Source: Deltaproteobacteria bacterium
GTDB taxonomy: Bacteria; Myxococcota; XYA12-FULL-58-9
Reading direction: 5' to 3'
Length of the DNA: 64,000 nucleotides
NCBI GenBank assembly: GCA_016218825.1
Contig: JACRCV010000056.1
Span: 96,416-160,415, forward strand
Shown: positions 9,149 through 18,058 of the stretch, piece after piece
Position numbering within the stretch: the first letter of the stretch is position 1
How the letters are laid out: each line of letters begins with the position of its first letter
Notes under the pieces: generated by a model
Database searches by the model: none
What the model saw: the letters and a program-made list of their open reading frames with translations, nothing else
What the model was told of the DNA's origin: nothing
Program-made: the position numbers and the translations under genes

Positions 9149-9456
9149 CCGTTGCTGGTGGTGCTCGGCGCCTCGGCGGCGCCGGTGTTCAGCGCTGCTT
9201 TCAAGACTTGGGACGGCTTGAACGTCAGCACGCGACGCGCCGAGATCTCGATGACCTCGCCGGTCTGCGGATTGCGCCCGACCCGCGAGCGTTTGTCGCG
9301 GATCTCGAAGTTGCCGAAGCCGCTGATCTTGATCTTCTGGCCGTGCTCCAGGCTGTCCTTCATCGTGTCGAAGACCATCTCGACGATGTCCGCCGACTCC
9401 TTCTTGGAGAACCCCACCTTGGTGTGCACTGCTTCGACGAGATCGGCCTTGGTCAT
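9145..9456 (-). CDS. ihfA: Integration host factor alpha subunit
   Basis: A 103-residue HU/IHF-family DNA-bending protein: MTKADLVEAVH start, VGFSKKESADIVEMVFDTM helix, the KISGFGNFEIRDK beta saddle and the minor-groove-binding arm RVGRNPQTGEVIEISARRV. A position after pheT is the classical place of ihfA in proteobacteria, which supports IhfA over HU. It has its own good ribosome site (GGAGAGGCG) and a promoter-like sequence in the 71-bp gap behind pheT, so it may be expressed partly independently of the operon. Confidence 0.95.
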   Translation of the reverse strand: MTKADLVEAVHTKVGFSKKESADIVEMVFDTMKDSLEHGQKIKISGFGNFEIRDKRSRVGRNPQTGEVIEISARRVLTFKPSQVLKAALNTGAAEAPSTTSNG

Positions 9457-9487
9457 GGTATTGTTCGCCTCTCCAATGATGCGTGCC

Positions 9488-9516
9488 TATATACTTTCGA
9501 GCCGGGATCGAAACAA
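9488..9516 (-). promoter_or_regulatory. ihfA: Candidate sigma70-type promoter for ihfA-merR
   Basis: On the minus strand TTGTTT (9516-9511), a 17-nt spacer and TATATA (9493-9488) lie in the pheT-ihfA gap, about 30 nt before the ihfA ATG. This stretch is notably AT-rich for the region. Seen directly; activity is inferred. Confidence 0.5.
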
Positions 9517-9527
9517 GCCCCGATCGG

Positions 9528-11966
9528 TCAGCGCCGTACCTCGACCGGGAACGCCGCCTGCAGCCCGAGGACGGCCTGGTCGAAGGCGGTGTTCACCTCG
9601 ACGTCGGTGAGCGTCCGCTCCGCGAGGCGATAGTAGATCGCGAACGCCAAGCTCGTGTGCGTCGCCGGGATCGGCTTGCCGCGATAGACGTCGAACACCC
9701 GAACGTTCTCTACCACCTTCGGCCCGAGAGCGCCCCCGGCGTTCGCCGCCAGATAGGCCCGCAGCTCTTCGGCGGGGATGGTGCGTGGCGCCACCACCGC
9801 GACGTCACGCCGGGTGCCGGGGAAGCGAGGCAGCGACCGATACCGGATCGCCTCGGCGACCACCGCCTCGAGGACATCGAGGTCGAGCTCGGCGGAGAGC
9901 ACCGGGCCGGTGAGGCCGGCCGCCGCCACCACGTCCGGATGCAGCTGCCCCGCGCTGCCGATCGCCTTGCCGGCGACCTTCAGCTCGGCCGCGGCCTGCG
10001 GGTGCATCCGCGGCACCGTCGCCTTCTGCAGCACCAGCGGTAGGCCGACCTCGGCGCCCGCCACCAGGTTCTCGAGCACACCGGCGAGGTCGGAGAAGTC
10101 GAGGCGCTCGCCGCGCTCGTACCAGCGTCCTTGGTGCCTTCCGCCCCAGAGCACGACGCCGACCTTGAGGGTCTCCTGCGGCAGATCGCGATCGCGGGCG
10201 TCCTCGTCCGCCGCTCCCTGGCGCGGCGCGAAGGTGCGACCGATCTCGAACAGCCGCACGCTCTCGGCGCCGTGACGCTGATTGTGGCCGAGCACCCCCA
10301 AGAGCCCCGGCGTCAAGCTGGTGCGGAGCGCCGACAGCTCTTCCCCGAGGGGATTGCGGATCTTCACCGGCGCGGCGCCGGCGGCGCAGTAGGGCTCGTA
10401 GGCCGCCGGGCTGCCGAAGCCCCAGGTCACGACCTCGCTGACGCCGGCGGCGAGCAGCGCCTGGCGGATGTCGTCGCGGCGCGTCGACGGCAACGGCACG
10501 TAGGCGTAGTCCTGCGACGCGTCCGGCAGCCGCTCCGGCACCTGGTCGTAGCCGTAGCGGCGCGCGATCTCCTCGATCAGATCGATCTCGCGGGTGAGGT
10601 CGGGCCGGAAGGTCGGCGCCTGAAAGCGCAGACCGTTGTCGTTGCGGGCCACGCAGCGGATCTCCAGGGAGTCCAAGAGCTGCACCACGGTCTCGGTCGG
10701 CAGCTTGACCCCGAGGATCTGCGCCACCCGCGCCGAGCGCAGCAGGATCTCCTTCGGGGGCTCGGGCTTCTGCGCCACCTCGACGACGCCCTTCGCGACC
10801 TCGCCCTGCGCGATCTCGGCCAAGAGCTGGGCACAGCGATCGAGCGCCTTCAGGGTCATCCCCGGATCGGCGCCGCGCTCGAAGCGATGCGACGCCTCGG
10901 TGTGCAAACCGTGCCGCCGAGCCCCGCGCCGCACCCGGGCCGGATCGAAGTAGGCGCTCTCCAGCAGCACCGCGGTGGTGTCGACCGAGACCTCGGAGTC
11001 GCCGCCGCCCATGATCCCGGCGAGCGCCACCGGCCGCTGGCTGTCGGCGATGATCAGATCGTCGGCGTCGAGGGTCCGCTCCACCCCGTCCAGGGTCACG
11101 AGCTTCTCGCCCGCCTTCGGCGCCCGCACCTTGATGGTCGGCAGCTTGTTCTCGACCCCGAGCCGCCCGAGATCGAAGGCGTGCAGCGGCTGCCCGGTCT
11201 CGAACAGCACGTAGTTGGTGGCGTCGACGAGGTTGTTGATCGAGCGCTGACCGATGGCCTCGAGACGCTCCTTCAACCAGGCCGGCGACGGACCGACTTT
11301 CAAGTTCCGCACCACGCGCGCCGCGTAGCGCCGGCAGCCGGCGGGCTCCTCGATCACCACCCGGCACAGCGAGCTGCAGTCCGGCCCCTTCTCGGTCAGC
11401 CGCCACGGCGGCGCGAGGAGACGCTTGCCGGTCGCGGCCGCGACCTCGCGGGCGACGCCGATGTGCGACAACAGGTCGGGACGGTTCGGGGTGATGCCTA
11501 GCGTCAACGCCGGCGGCAGCGTCTTCTCGGTGACCACCGGCGCGCCGAGGACGGCGTCGGCCGGGAGCACCCAGATGCCGTCGCTCTTGTCCTCGAGCCC
11601 GAGCTCGGCCTTGGCGGCGAGCATCCCGGCGCTGTCGACGCCGCGGATGGCGCGCTTCTCGATCGCGAAGGCCGGGAGCACCGCGCCCACCTTGGCCCAC
11701 GCGACCTTCTGCCCTTGGGCGACGTTGGCGGCGCCGCAGACCACCCGGGCGCGCTCGCTGCCGTCGAAGACCTCGCACACCCGCAGCCGATCGGCGTTCG
11801 GATGCGCCGCGACCTCGAGGACCTCGGCCACGACCACGCCCTTGAGCGCCGCGGCGCGGTCGACCACCGCCTCGACCTCGACGCCGGCGCGGGTCAACAA
11901 GTCGGCGAGCGCCGCGAGGGGCGGCACTTCGATGAAGTCGGCGAGCCAGTCGAGGCGGATCTGCAC
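9528..11966 (-). CDS. pheT: Phenylalanyl-tRNA synthetase beta subunit
   Basis: An 812-residue PheT subunit of the (alpha-beta)2 enzyme that charges tRNA-Phe. The start is the GTG at 11966, giving (M)QIRLDWLADFIEVP, the normal N-terminus; longer ORF extensions overlap pheS. Seen in order: the EMAP/tRNA-binding domain (VVVAEVLEVAAHPNADRLRVCEV, about 40-150), B3/B4 editing domain, B5 domain, and the C-terminal ferredoxin-like anticodon-binding domain (YRSLPRFPGTRRDVAVVAP..., about 715-812). It follows pheS with a 17-bp gap. Confidence 0.97.
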   Translation of the reverse strand: MQIRLDWLADFIEVPPLAALADLLTRAGVEVEAVVDRAAALKGVVVAEVLEVAAHPNADRLRVCEVFDGSERARVVCGAANVAQGQKVAWAKVGAVLPAFAIEKRAIRGVDSAGMLAAKAELGLEDKSDGIWVLPADAVLGAPVVTEKTLPPALTLGITPNRPDLLSHIGVAREVAAATGKRLLAPPWRLTEKGPDCSSLCRVVIEEPAGCRRYAARVVRNLKVGPSPAWLKERLEAIGQRSINNLVDATNYVLFETGQPLHAFDLGRLGVENKLPTIKVRAPKAGEKLVTLDGVERTLDADDLIIADSQRPVALAGIMGGGDSEVSVDTTAVLLESAYFDPARVRRGARRHGLHTEASHRFERGADPGMTLKALDRCAQLLAEIAQGEVAKGVVEVAQKPEPPKEILLRSARVAQILGVKLPTETVVQLLDSLEIRCVARNDNGLRFQAPTFRPDLTREIDLIEEIARRYGYDQVPERLPDASQDYAYVPLPSTRRDDIRQALLAAGVSEVVTWGFGSPAAYEPYCAAGAAPVKIRNPLGEELSALRTSLTPGLLGVLGHNQRHGAESVRLFEIGRTFAPRQGAADEDARDRDLPQETLKVGVVLWGGRHQGRWYERGERLDFSDLAGVLENLVAGAEVGLPLVLQKATVPRMHPQAAAELKVAGKAIGSAGQLHPDVVAAAGLTGPVLSAELDLDVLEAVVAEAIRYRSLPRFPGTRRDVAVVAPRTIPAEELRAYLAANAGGALGPKVVENVRVFDVYRGKPIPATHTSLAFAIYYRLAERTLTDVEVNTAFDQAVLGLQAAFPVEVRR

Positions 11967-11983
11967 GGCAAACCTCTCTGGCC

Positions 11984-13027
11984 TCAGCGCGTGTCGCCGG
12001 GCCGGAACTGCTCGAGGAAGCGCAGGTCGTTTTCGTAGAACAGGCGGATGTCGTCGACGCCCCAGCGCAACAGCGCGATGCGCTCCAGGCCCATCCCGAA
12101 GGCGAAGCCCTGGACCTTCTCCGGGTCGTAGCCCACCGCCTCGAACACCGCGGGGTCCACCATCCCGGCGCCCATGATCTCGATCCAGCCGGTGCCCTTG
12201 CACGGCCGGCAGCCGCCCTTGCCGCTGCCGCCGCATAAGGCGCAGCTGACGTCCATCTCCGCCGACGGCTCGGTGAACGGGAAGAAGCTCGGCCGGAAGC
12301 GGACCTTGCGCTCCGGCCCGAAGAGCCGCGCCGCGAACACGTGCAGCACGCCCTTGAGGTCGGCGAAGGTCGCCTTGTCGTCGACCCACAGGCCCTCGAT
12401 CTGATGGAAGCACGGGGTGTGGGTGGCGTCGATCTCGTCGTGACGGAACACCATCCCCGGCGCCAGGATCCGGATCGGCGGCTTGCCTTTCACCATCGTC
12501 CGGATCTGGACGTTCGAGGTGTGGGTGCGCAGCACCACGGCGTCGCTCACGAAGAAGGTGTCCTGGGTGTCGCGCGCCGGGTGGTCGGGCGGAAAGTTCA
12601 GGGCCTCGAAGTTGTACCAGTCGTGCTCCACCTGCGGCCCGTGGGCGACCGCGAAGCCCAACGACTCGAGGGCGCGGATGATGTCGCGCTCGACGATGCG
12701 CAGCGGGTGCGGGTTGCCGGGGACCACGCGCCGGCCGGGCAAGGTCACGTCCTGGGCGCCGCTCTCGAGCTCGTCGGCGCGGGCATTTGCCTGCACTCGG
12801 GCGTGGGCCTCGTCGAGCGCCGCTTCGATCTTGCCCTTCAGCTGGTTGATCTTCTGGCCGGCGGCAGGCCGCTCTTCGGCCGGCAGCTCGCCCAGCGAGC
12901 GCAGCGCCAGGCCCAGCGGCCCCTTCTTGCCCAACACTTCGGCGCGGATCTCCGCGACGTCAGCCGGCGCCTTGGCGCGCCGCGCGCGGGCGAGCACCGA
13001 ACGCTCGATTCGCTTGAGGTCTTCCAT
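11984..13027 (-). CDS. pheS: Phenylalanyl-tRNA synthetase alpha subunit
   Basis: A 347-residue catalytic subunit. An N-terminal coiled coil (residues 1-90) that holds tRNA-Phe is followed by the class II core: motif 2 around PGMVFRHDEIDATHTPCFHQIEG and motif 3 GFAFGMGLERIALLRWGV. The segment DVSCALCGGSGKGGCRPCKGTGWIE has four cysteines in CxxC pairs where many orthologs have only part of this; it may bind zinc or be structural. ATG at 13027 was chosen over TTG at 13033. It lies 93 bp after rplT. Confidence 0.97.
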   Translation of the reverse strand: MEDLKRIERSVLARARRAKAPADVAEIRAEVLGKKGPLGLALRSLGELPAEERPAAGQKINQLKGKIEAALDEAHARVQANARADELESGAQDVTLPGRRVVPGNPHPLRIVERDIIRALESLGFAVAHGPQVEHDWYNFEALNFPPDHPARDTQDTFFVSDAVVLRTHTSNVQIRTMVKGKPPIRILAPGMVFRHDEIDATHTPCFHQIEGLWVDDKATFADLKGVLHVFAARLFGPERKVRFRPSFFPFTEPSAEMDVSCALCGGSGKGGCRPCKGTGWIEIMGAGMVDPAVFEAVGYDPEKVQGFAFGMGLERIALLRWGVDDIRLFYENDLRFLEQFRPGDTR

Positions 13028-13120
13028 CGCCAAACGTCGAAGACACCACGATGCGCCCCACCTCGCGGCGGCGGCGGCGACCGGTGCCCCTACCTCTCGT
13101 CCGGATGACCGGCGCTCGCT

Positions 13121-13471
13121 TTAGGCCTGCTTCGCGACCGACGCGATGGCGGCGAACGCCTTCGGATCCGACATCGCCAGGTCTGCCAGCACCCGGCGGT
13201 CGAGCTCGATGTTCGCGGCCTTCAACCCGTGGATCAGGCGGCTGTACGACATCTGCAGCCCCTTGGCGCCCGCCGACAGGCGCGTGATCCACAGACTGCG
13301 GTACTGCCGCTTCTTCTGCTTGCGGCCCGCGAACGCGAAGGCCAGCGCCCGATCGACGGTCTCTTTGGCGGAGGCGTAGAGCTTGCGGCGCGCGCCCCAG
13401 TAGCCCTTGGCCTGCTTCAACACCCGCTTGCGGCGCCGACGAGTCTTGTATCCACCTTTTGCACGAGGCAT
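13121..13471 (-). CDS. rplT: 50S ribosomal protein L20
   Basis: A 116-residue L20 protein with the basic N-terminal arm (MPRAKGGYKTRRRRKRVLKQ) and the globular WITRLSAGAKGLQMSYSRLIHGLK core, which binds 23S rRNA early in 50S assembly. Length and order after rpmI are standard. In E. coli L20 represses its own operon; no such mRNA structure was identified here. Confidence 0.98.
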   Translation of the reverse strand: MPRAKGGYKTRRRRKRVLKQAKGYWGARRKLYASAKETVDRALAFAFAGRKQKKRQYRSLWITRLSAGAKGLQMSYSRLIHGLKAANIELDRRVLADLAMSDPKAFAAIASVAKQA

Positions 13472-13491
13472 GACTCACTCCTTCGCGGCTC

Positions 13492-13695
13492 TCAGCCGTA
13501 TGGCAACAACGACTTGGCTTTGACCGCGTCCGCACCCTCGAGGAGGCGGCTTCCACGCAGGCGACGCTTCTGCTTGCGCGACTTCCCGGTCAGAATGTGA
13601 CGGTGACCCTTCTTGCCGACCTTGACGTGGCCCGAGCCGGTGACCCGGTACCGCTTCTTCGCCGACGACTTGGTCTTCATCTTATACTTTGCCAT
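13492..13695 (-). CDS. rpmI: 50S ribosomal protein L35
   Basis: A 67-residue, very basic L35 protein (MAKYKMKTKSSAKKRYRVTG...). Its ATG at 13695 lies 14 nt inside the end of infC, in another frame, so the two are probably translationally coupled; most genomes have a short gap here. A GAAGCGAGC sequence serves as a weak ribosome site and codes for the end of IF3. Confidence 0.97.
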   Translation of the reverse strand: MAKYKMKTKSSAKKRYRVTGSGHVKVGKKGHRHILTGKSRKQKRRLRGSRLLEGADAVKAKSLLPYG

Positions 13696-14308
13696 TGCTC
13701 GCTTCCTGTACGCTCGGCGCTGGCGTCGTCGTCACCACCGGCCGCGGCGCTGCCGCCGTGACCGGAACCGCTGCCTTCCCTTGTGGCGCGACCACCATCA
13801 CCATGTTGCGGCCGTCGAGCTTGGGAAACTGCTCGACCGCGCCCACCTCTTTTAGATCACCCAAGATCCGCTGCATGATGCCGCGCGCGATGTCCTGGTG
13901 CGCGATCTCGCGCCCGCGGAACATCATCGTGACCTTGGCCTTGTGCCCTTCCAACAAGAAGCGCCGGATCGCCTCGACCTTGAAGTTGTAGTCGTGGGCT
14001 TCGATCTTCGGGCGGAACTTGACCTCTTTCACCGTGGTGTTCACCTGGTGCTTCCGCGCCTCGGCGTTCTTCTTTTTCTGGGCGTATTTGTACTTGCCAT
14101 AATCCATGATCCGGCACACCGGCGGCCGGCTCTCGGGAGAGACCTCGACGAGGTCGAGCCCGAGGTCGATCGCCTTCTGCAGCGCCAGCTCGGGGGGCAT
14201 GATGCCCAGCTGCTGGCCGGCCGGATCGATGACGCGAACCTCCCGAGCGCGAATGCGGCGGTTGATTCGCAGATCGGCGTCTTTCTTCTCTGGAAATGGC
14301 TTGGAAAT
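13682..14308 (-). CDS. infC: Translation initiation factor IF-3, probable AUU start
   Basis: IF3 N-domain (LRINRRIRAREVRVIDPAGQQLG), the linker KKKNAEARKHQ and C-domain (VKEVKFRPKIEAHDYNFK...RGREIAHQ) are all present; a C-terminal tail of about 35 residues (AAVPVTAAAPRPVVTTTPAP...) goes beyond the usual 180. No ATG/GTG/TTG lies at the expected point. An ATT at 14308 is preceded by AAGGAGGAGG with a 6-nt spacing, giving 208 residues. AUU starts are known for infC in E. coli and many bacteria, where they let IF3 repress its own translation. The upstream ATG at 14404 would add 32 residues of unlikely sequence and start inside the leader hairpin region. Confidence 0.93.
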   Translation of the reverse strand: MSKPFPEKKDADLRINRRIRAREVRVIDPAGQQLGIMPPELALQKAIDLGLDLVEVSPESRPPVCRIMDYGKYKYAQKKKNAEARKHQVNTTVKEVKFRPKIEAHDYNFKVEAIRRFLLEGHKAKVTMMFRGREIAHQDIARGIMQRILGDLKEVGAVEQFPKLDGRNMVMVVAPQGKAAVPVTAAAPRPVVTTTPAPSVQEASNGKV

Positions 14309-14314
14309 GTCCTT

Positions 14315-14354
14315 CCTCCTCCTTGTTGAAGGGCCAAACCTGGGCTCGGCCCTT
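14315..14354 (-). promoter_or_regulatory. infC: infC leader: strong Shine-Dalgarno and adjacent hairpin
   Basis: On the minus strand AAGGGCC, a 12-nt loop and GGCCCTT (14354-14329) form a 7-bp perfect hairpin that ends 4 nt before the AAGGAGGAGG ribosome site (14324-14315) of infC. It could modulate access to the AUU start. No stop-type U-run follows it, so it is not an obvious terminator. Confidence 0.5.
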
Positions 14355-14405
14355 GCTCTCGAATACCACACGACGCGAGGGCCAGGGCCCGCGCGCAAAT
14401 TCAAC

Positions 14406-16418
14406 TCACAGACGCTGCACGTCCTGCATGCGCCTGGTCAACGCCTCGCCCGGAGACGGAGCGGCCGCGGCTTGTAGCATGAGCGCGATCGCCTGGTCAA
14501 GGCTCTGCGTCCCCAAATCGCCGCGCTTTCGCCAGCGTAGCGACACGCTCCGGGCCTCGAGCTCCTTCTTGCCGACCACCATCACCACCGGGATCTTGTG
14601 GATCTCGGCGTCGCGGATCTTGAAGCCGAGCTTCTCGCTGCGATGGTCGGTTCGCACCCGGAGGCCGCGGGCGAGCATCAGCTGCCGGACCTCCTCGGCG
14701 TATGGGAGCAGCTCGTCGGTGACCGCGATGATGCGCGCCTGCACCGGCGCCAGCCACAACGGGAAGTCGCCGGCGGTGTGCTCGATGAGCACGCCGATGA
14801 AGCGCTCCAGCGAGCCCAACATCGCCCGGTGGATCATCACCGGCCGGCTCTCGCCGCCCTCGGCGTTGACGTAGCTCAGATCGAAGCGCCGCGGCAGCCC
14901 GAAGTCGAGCTGCACGGTCGACAGCTGGTGCCAGCGATCGAGCGCGTCCTTCACCCGGAAGTCGATCTTCGGACCGTAGAACGCGCCGTCGCCCGGGTGG
15001 GTGCTGTAGCTGAGCTTCTCGCCGTCCAGCACTTCCTTCAGCACCCCTTCGGCGCGGCTCCACACCGCGTCCCAGCTCTCGCGCTCCGCGGTCGACAACC
15101 CGACCTCGCGGCCCAGCGACTGCGCCGGTCGGGTCGCGAAGCCGACCTGCGACTCCATGCCGAAGTGGCCGAAGATGTCCTTCATCATCGCGATCTGGAC
15201 GCCGATCTCCATCGGGATCTGGTCCTCGCGACAGAAGATGTGGGCGTCGTCTTGCGCGAAGCTGCGCACCCGCGTCAGGCCCGCGGTGACCCCGGAGCGC
15301 TCGTAGCGGTGCAGGCGACAGAAGTCGGCGATCCGGATCGGCAGCTCGCGGTAGGAGCGCTTCTGGGTGGCGTAGATCAGGGTGTGCCCCGGACAGTTCA
15401 TCGGCTTGACGCCGAACTCGCGCTCGTCGACGTCGCAGAGGAACATGTTGTCGCGGTAGTGATCGTAGTGCCCGGAGCGCTTGAAGAGCTCCATGTCGAC
15501 GATCATCGGTGTGATGACCTCGTCGAAGCCCAACACTTGGTAGTAGCGGCGGATGAGCTCGATCAGCTGGTTGTAGATGAACGCGCCCTTGGCGTGGAAG
15601 AACGGCATCGCCGGCGCCACCGGATGGAACGAGAACAGATCGAGCTCGCGGCCGAGCTTGCGGTGGTCGCGCTTCTTCGCCTCTTCGATGTGCGACAGGT
15701 GCGCCTCGAGGGCCTTCTCGTCCCAGAACGCGGTGCCGTAGACCCGCGCCAGCATCGGATTGCGCTCGTCGCCCTTCCAGTAGGCGCCGGCGACCGAGGT
15801 CAGCTTGAAGGCCTTGATGAGGCCGGTCGACGGCACGTGCGGGCCGCGGCACAGGTCGGTCCAGTCGCCGTGGCTGTAGGTGGTGATAGTCTCGCCTTGC
15901 GGGATGCTCCCGAGGTGCTCCACCTTGAAGGTTTCGCCGAGACCCGCGAAGAACGCCTTGGCCTCGTCGCGGCTCACCTCGCGGCGCACGAAGGGCAAGT
16001 CGGCGGCGACGATCTTCTTCATCTCCGCCTCGATGACCTCGAGGTCCTCGGGGGTGAAGCCCTGATCGCGCTTGAAGTCGTAGTAGAAGCCGTTGTCGAC
16101 CGCCGGGCCGAAGGTGACCTGGGTGCCGGGGAACAGGCGCTGCACCGCGCTCGCCATCACGTGCGACGCCGAGTGCCGCAACACCTCGAGGCCGGCGTCG
16201 CTCTTCACGGTGACGATCTTGAGCTTGCAGTCGGTCTTGAGCGGCGTGAAGACGTCGATGACGTCGCCGGGGCCGTCGCCCTGGTCGACGACGCCGCCGA
16301 CCGCGTCGCGGCCGAGCTTGGGGCCGATCGACAACGCGACATCCTTGATCGTGGTGCCCGCGGCGTAGTGTCGCTGCGAGCCGTCGGGCAACGTGACTGT
16401 GATTTGGGGATCGCTCAT
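14406..16418 (-). CDS. thrS: Threonyl-tRNA synthetase
   Basis: A 670-residue ThrRS. Seen: N-terminal TGS domain (ITVTLPDGSQRHYAAGTT, 1-65), editing domain with HSASHVMASAV and the zinc/editing residues of CRGPHVPSTG, the class II core (motif 2 RIADFCRLHRYERSG, GLTRVRSFAQDDAHIFC; motif 3 VMIHRAMLGSLERFIGVLIEH), and the anticodon domain (RTDHRSEKLGFKIRDAEIHKIP). ATG at 16418. First gene of the thrS-infC-rpmI-rplT-pheST-ihfA-merR unit; no T-box leader was recognised upstream. Confidence 0.98.
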   Translation of the reverse strand: MSDPQITVTLPDGSQRHYAAGTTIKDVALSIGPKLGRDAVGGVVDQGDGPGDVIDVFTPLKTDCKLKIVTVKSDAGLEVLRHSASHVMASAVQRLFPGTQVTFGPAVDNGFYYDFKRDQGFTPEDLEVIEAEMKKIVAADLPFVRREVSRDEAKAFFAGLGETFKVEHLGSIPQGETITTYSHGDWTDLCRGPHVPSTGLIKAFKLTSVAGAYWKGDERNPMLARVYGTAFWDEKALEAHLSHIEEAKKRDHRKLGRELDLFSFHPVAPAMPFFHAKGAFIYNQLIELIRRYYQVLGFDEVITPMIVDMELFKRSGHYDHYRDNMFLCDVDEREFGVKPMNCPGHTLIYATQKRSYRELPIRIADFCRLHRYERSGVTAGLTRVRSFAQDDAHIFCREDQIPMEIGVQIAMMKDIFGHFGMESQVGFATRPAQSLGREVGLSTAERESWDAVWSRAEGVLKEVLDGEKLSYSTHPGDGAFYGPKIDFRVKDALDRWHQLSTVQLDFGLPRRFDLSYVNAEGGESRPVMIHRAMLGSLERFIGVLIEHTAGDFPLWLAPVQARIIAVTDELLPYAEEVRQLMLARGLRVRTDHRSEKLGFKIRDAEIHKIPVVMVVGKKELEARSVSLRWRKRGDLGTQSLDQAIALMLQAAAAPSPGEALTRRMQDVQRL

Positions 16419-16473
16419 GGCTGGTTCTGCCTCATATCATGACCCAGACGTCACTCGCACTCTGCGGGTCCGT

Positions 16474-16562
16474 TCCCCTCGCCCCACCCGGGGCGAGGGG
16501 GTCGGGGGAGTGGGGGTGGGGAGCGACCGCGGCGGCCGCAGCCGCCGCGGCGCGGGAAACAG
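16474..16562 (-). repeat. Copy of the two-hairpin intergenic repeat upstream of thrS
   Basis: Read on the minus strand: GTTTCCCGCGCCGC, a GC palindrome (GCCGCGGCGGC...), GCTCCCCACCCCCAC, a C-rich spacer, then a perfect 11-bp hairpin CCCCTCGCCCC/GGGGCGAGGGG (plus-strand 16475-16500). The order (TTCCCG box, left hairpin, CTCCCCACCCC, right hairpin of CCCGCCCC type) matches copies at 32.1 and 59.0 kb. It sits in the leader between tRNA-Val and thrS. Confidence 0.6.
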
Positions 16563-16574
16563 ACGGAAAGGAGA

Positions 16575-16649
<75 letters not shown>

Positions 16650-16748
16650 ACAGCCACTTGGTTTTTGACCAGTGCAACGACGGCGTGATTACCTGGCCCG
16701 GCTCGAGCTGTCAAGCGCCGCGACGCGATCAGGCCAATCGACTTTCCG

Positions 16749-16773
16749 CCTCCTTTTGATTCCCGGGGGGCAA
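16749..16773 (+). repeat. TTTTGATTCCCG box (fragment of the intergenic repeat)
   Basis: CTCCTTTTGATTCCCGG occurs in the 174-bp gene-free stretch between tRNA-Val and the next gene. It shares the leading box of the repeat family, but the CTCCCCACCCC spacer and right hairpin do not follow. Confidence 0.4.
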
Positions 16774-16790
16774 CAGCGGCAAAGCCCGAG

Positions 16791-16817
16791 GGCTCGATCG
16801 CCCGGCGCGATCGAGCC
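16791..16817 (-). terminator. Hairpin at the 3' end of the lipoprotein gene
   Basis: A perfect 10-bp stem (GGCTCGATCG / CGATCGAGCC) with a 7-nt loop begins 6 nt after the stop codon at 16824. The sequence following it on the minus strand is not T-rich, so termination is inferred only from position and stem strength. Confidence 0.45.
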
Positions 16818-16823
16818 TCGCCG

Positions 16824-17966
16824 CTATTGCGCGACGCCCTGCAACCCGATGGCGGCGCCGTCGATGAGCAGCGTCGTCACCGCCGCGGCGCTGACCGTGC
16901 CGTCGGCGACCATCTCGATGCCCTTGCCGGCGCCGACCCCCGGAATGCCGATCAGCACGTAACCCTGGGTCGCGGTGAGGTTGTCGAACGCGGTCGAGCC
17001 GCCGAGCCGGTGGATTTCGACGCGCAGGCCGGCGTCCGTCGACATCGTCGAGCCGCCGTTGACGATGTTGCCCTTCGACGCGAGCAGGACGATCACGTCG
17101 CTCTGCAGGCTCGTCAGCAAGGTCACGAAGTCGGTGAGGTTCGAGCCGTAGGGGTTGTAGACGTCGGGATAGCCGGGCGCGGTCGCCTTCTGCTTCACCG
17201 CCTGCGTCGCCCGATCGATCACGACGACGGCCATGCCGACGTTCGAGACGTTGGGGGTGCCGACCAAAGGCTCGGCGCTGTTGATCTTGATGGCGCGCGA
17301 CGCCGCGCCGCCCTCGGCCTGGACGATCAGCGTCGTGACCTTGCCGGCGCTGATCATGCCGCGGATGGTGCGCGTGCTGTCGTCGGTCAACGCCTGGTTG
17401 AGCTTGGTGTAGACCTGCAGCGCGGTGTCGGCGCTGCCCTGCAGGAGCTGCACGGTCTGCGAGCAGGTGCCGCCGGCGTTGGTCACCGCGAGCTCGTAGG
17501 TGCCGGGAGTGACGGTCGCCGGCAAGTCGAGCAAGAGCTGCGCGTCGCCGCCGGAGCAGCGATCGAGGGCGATCGACTGCGCGCCGGCGATCAGGCGCGC
17601 CGTGGCGTCGGTGAGCCGGGCGCCCTCCACCTTGAGCGCGGCGTTCACCGTGCCGTCGCCGCGGTCGCCCGTGACCCGATCGATCTGCGGCACCGCGTCG
17701 AGCGATACGCAGTAGCCTTTGACGTCGCACTGCTCGGTGACCAGGCACTGGCCCGGAGAGCTGCAGGCCTTGGGGCCGTCCGACGGGATGCAGTAGCCGT
17801 CCGCGCCGCAGGTCTCGGTCAGCGCGCACTCGGCGGTCTCCTTGCACAGCGTCCGGCATTGCTCGCCCACCGCCACCTGCCCGCCGGGACAGGTGATGGT
17901 GCTGGTCTTCGAGCCACAGCCGCCCCCGAGCACGCCGACCGCACACAGAACGACGATTCTCTTCAT
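16824..17966 (-). CDS. Lipoprotein with Cys-rich modules, IPT/TIG-like and ILEI-like domains
   Basis: A 380-residue lipoprotein (MKRIVVLCAVGVLGGGC, lipobox Cys17). Two tandem Cys-rich modules follow (CKETAECALTETCGADGYC and CSSPGQCLVTEQCDVKGYC), then an Ig/IPT-like segment (about 85-165) and a C-terminal domain (about 185-380) with the pattern of interleukin-like/PANDER (ILEI) folds: AIKINSAEPLVGTPNVSNVGMAVVVIDR and DVIVLLASKGNI. Such domains bind carbohydrates or act as adhesive modules; the assignment is by pattern only. It is in the same orientation as the glycosidase-like gene upstream (92-bp gap), and shares its Cys-rich module type. Confidence 0.7.
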   Translation of the reverse strand: MKRIVVLCAVGVLGGGCGSKTSTITCPGGQVAVGEQCRTLCKETAECALTETCGADGYCIPSDGPKACSSPGQCLVTEQCDVKGYCVSLDAVPQIDRVTGDRGDGTVNAALKVEGARLTDATARLIAGAQSIALDRCSGGDAQLLLDLPATVTPGTYELAVTNAGGTCSQTVQLLQGSADTALQVYTKLNQALTDDSTRTIRGMISAGKVTTLIVQAEGGAASRAIKINSAEPLVGTPNVSNVGMAVVVIDRATQAVKQKATAPGYPDVYNPYGSNLTDFVTLLTSLQSDVIVLLASKGNIVNGGSTMSTDAGLRVEIHRLGGSTAFDNLTATQGYVLIGIPGVGAGKGIEMVADGTVSAAAVTTLLIDGAAIGLQGVAQ

Positions 17967-18058
17967 CGGACCCCTCGCTGCAACTCCGGCGTTCGCGTCA
18001 CGACCCGGCCGTAGTCTACCACCCCGTCGCCCGGCAACAAGCCGGACGCCGGCACCGC

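Noticed and set aside
10131..11501. 456-codon open frame on the plus strand
   Set aside because: It lies antisense to pheT; in GC-rich codon usage the opposite strand often stays open. No domain signature.
14598..16442. 614-codon plus-strand frame
   Set aside because: Antisense shadow of thrS.
16419..16574. Possible T-box or attenuator ahead of thrS
   Set aside because: No T-box sequence or specifier loop found; the hairpins there are explained by the repeat copy.
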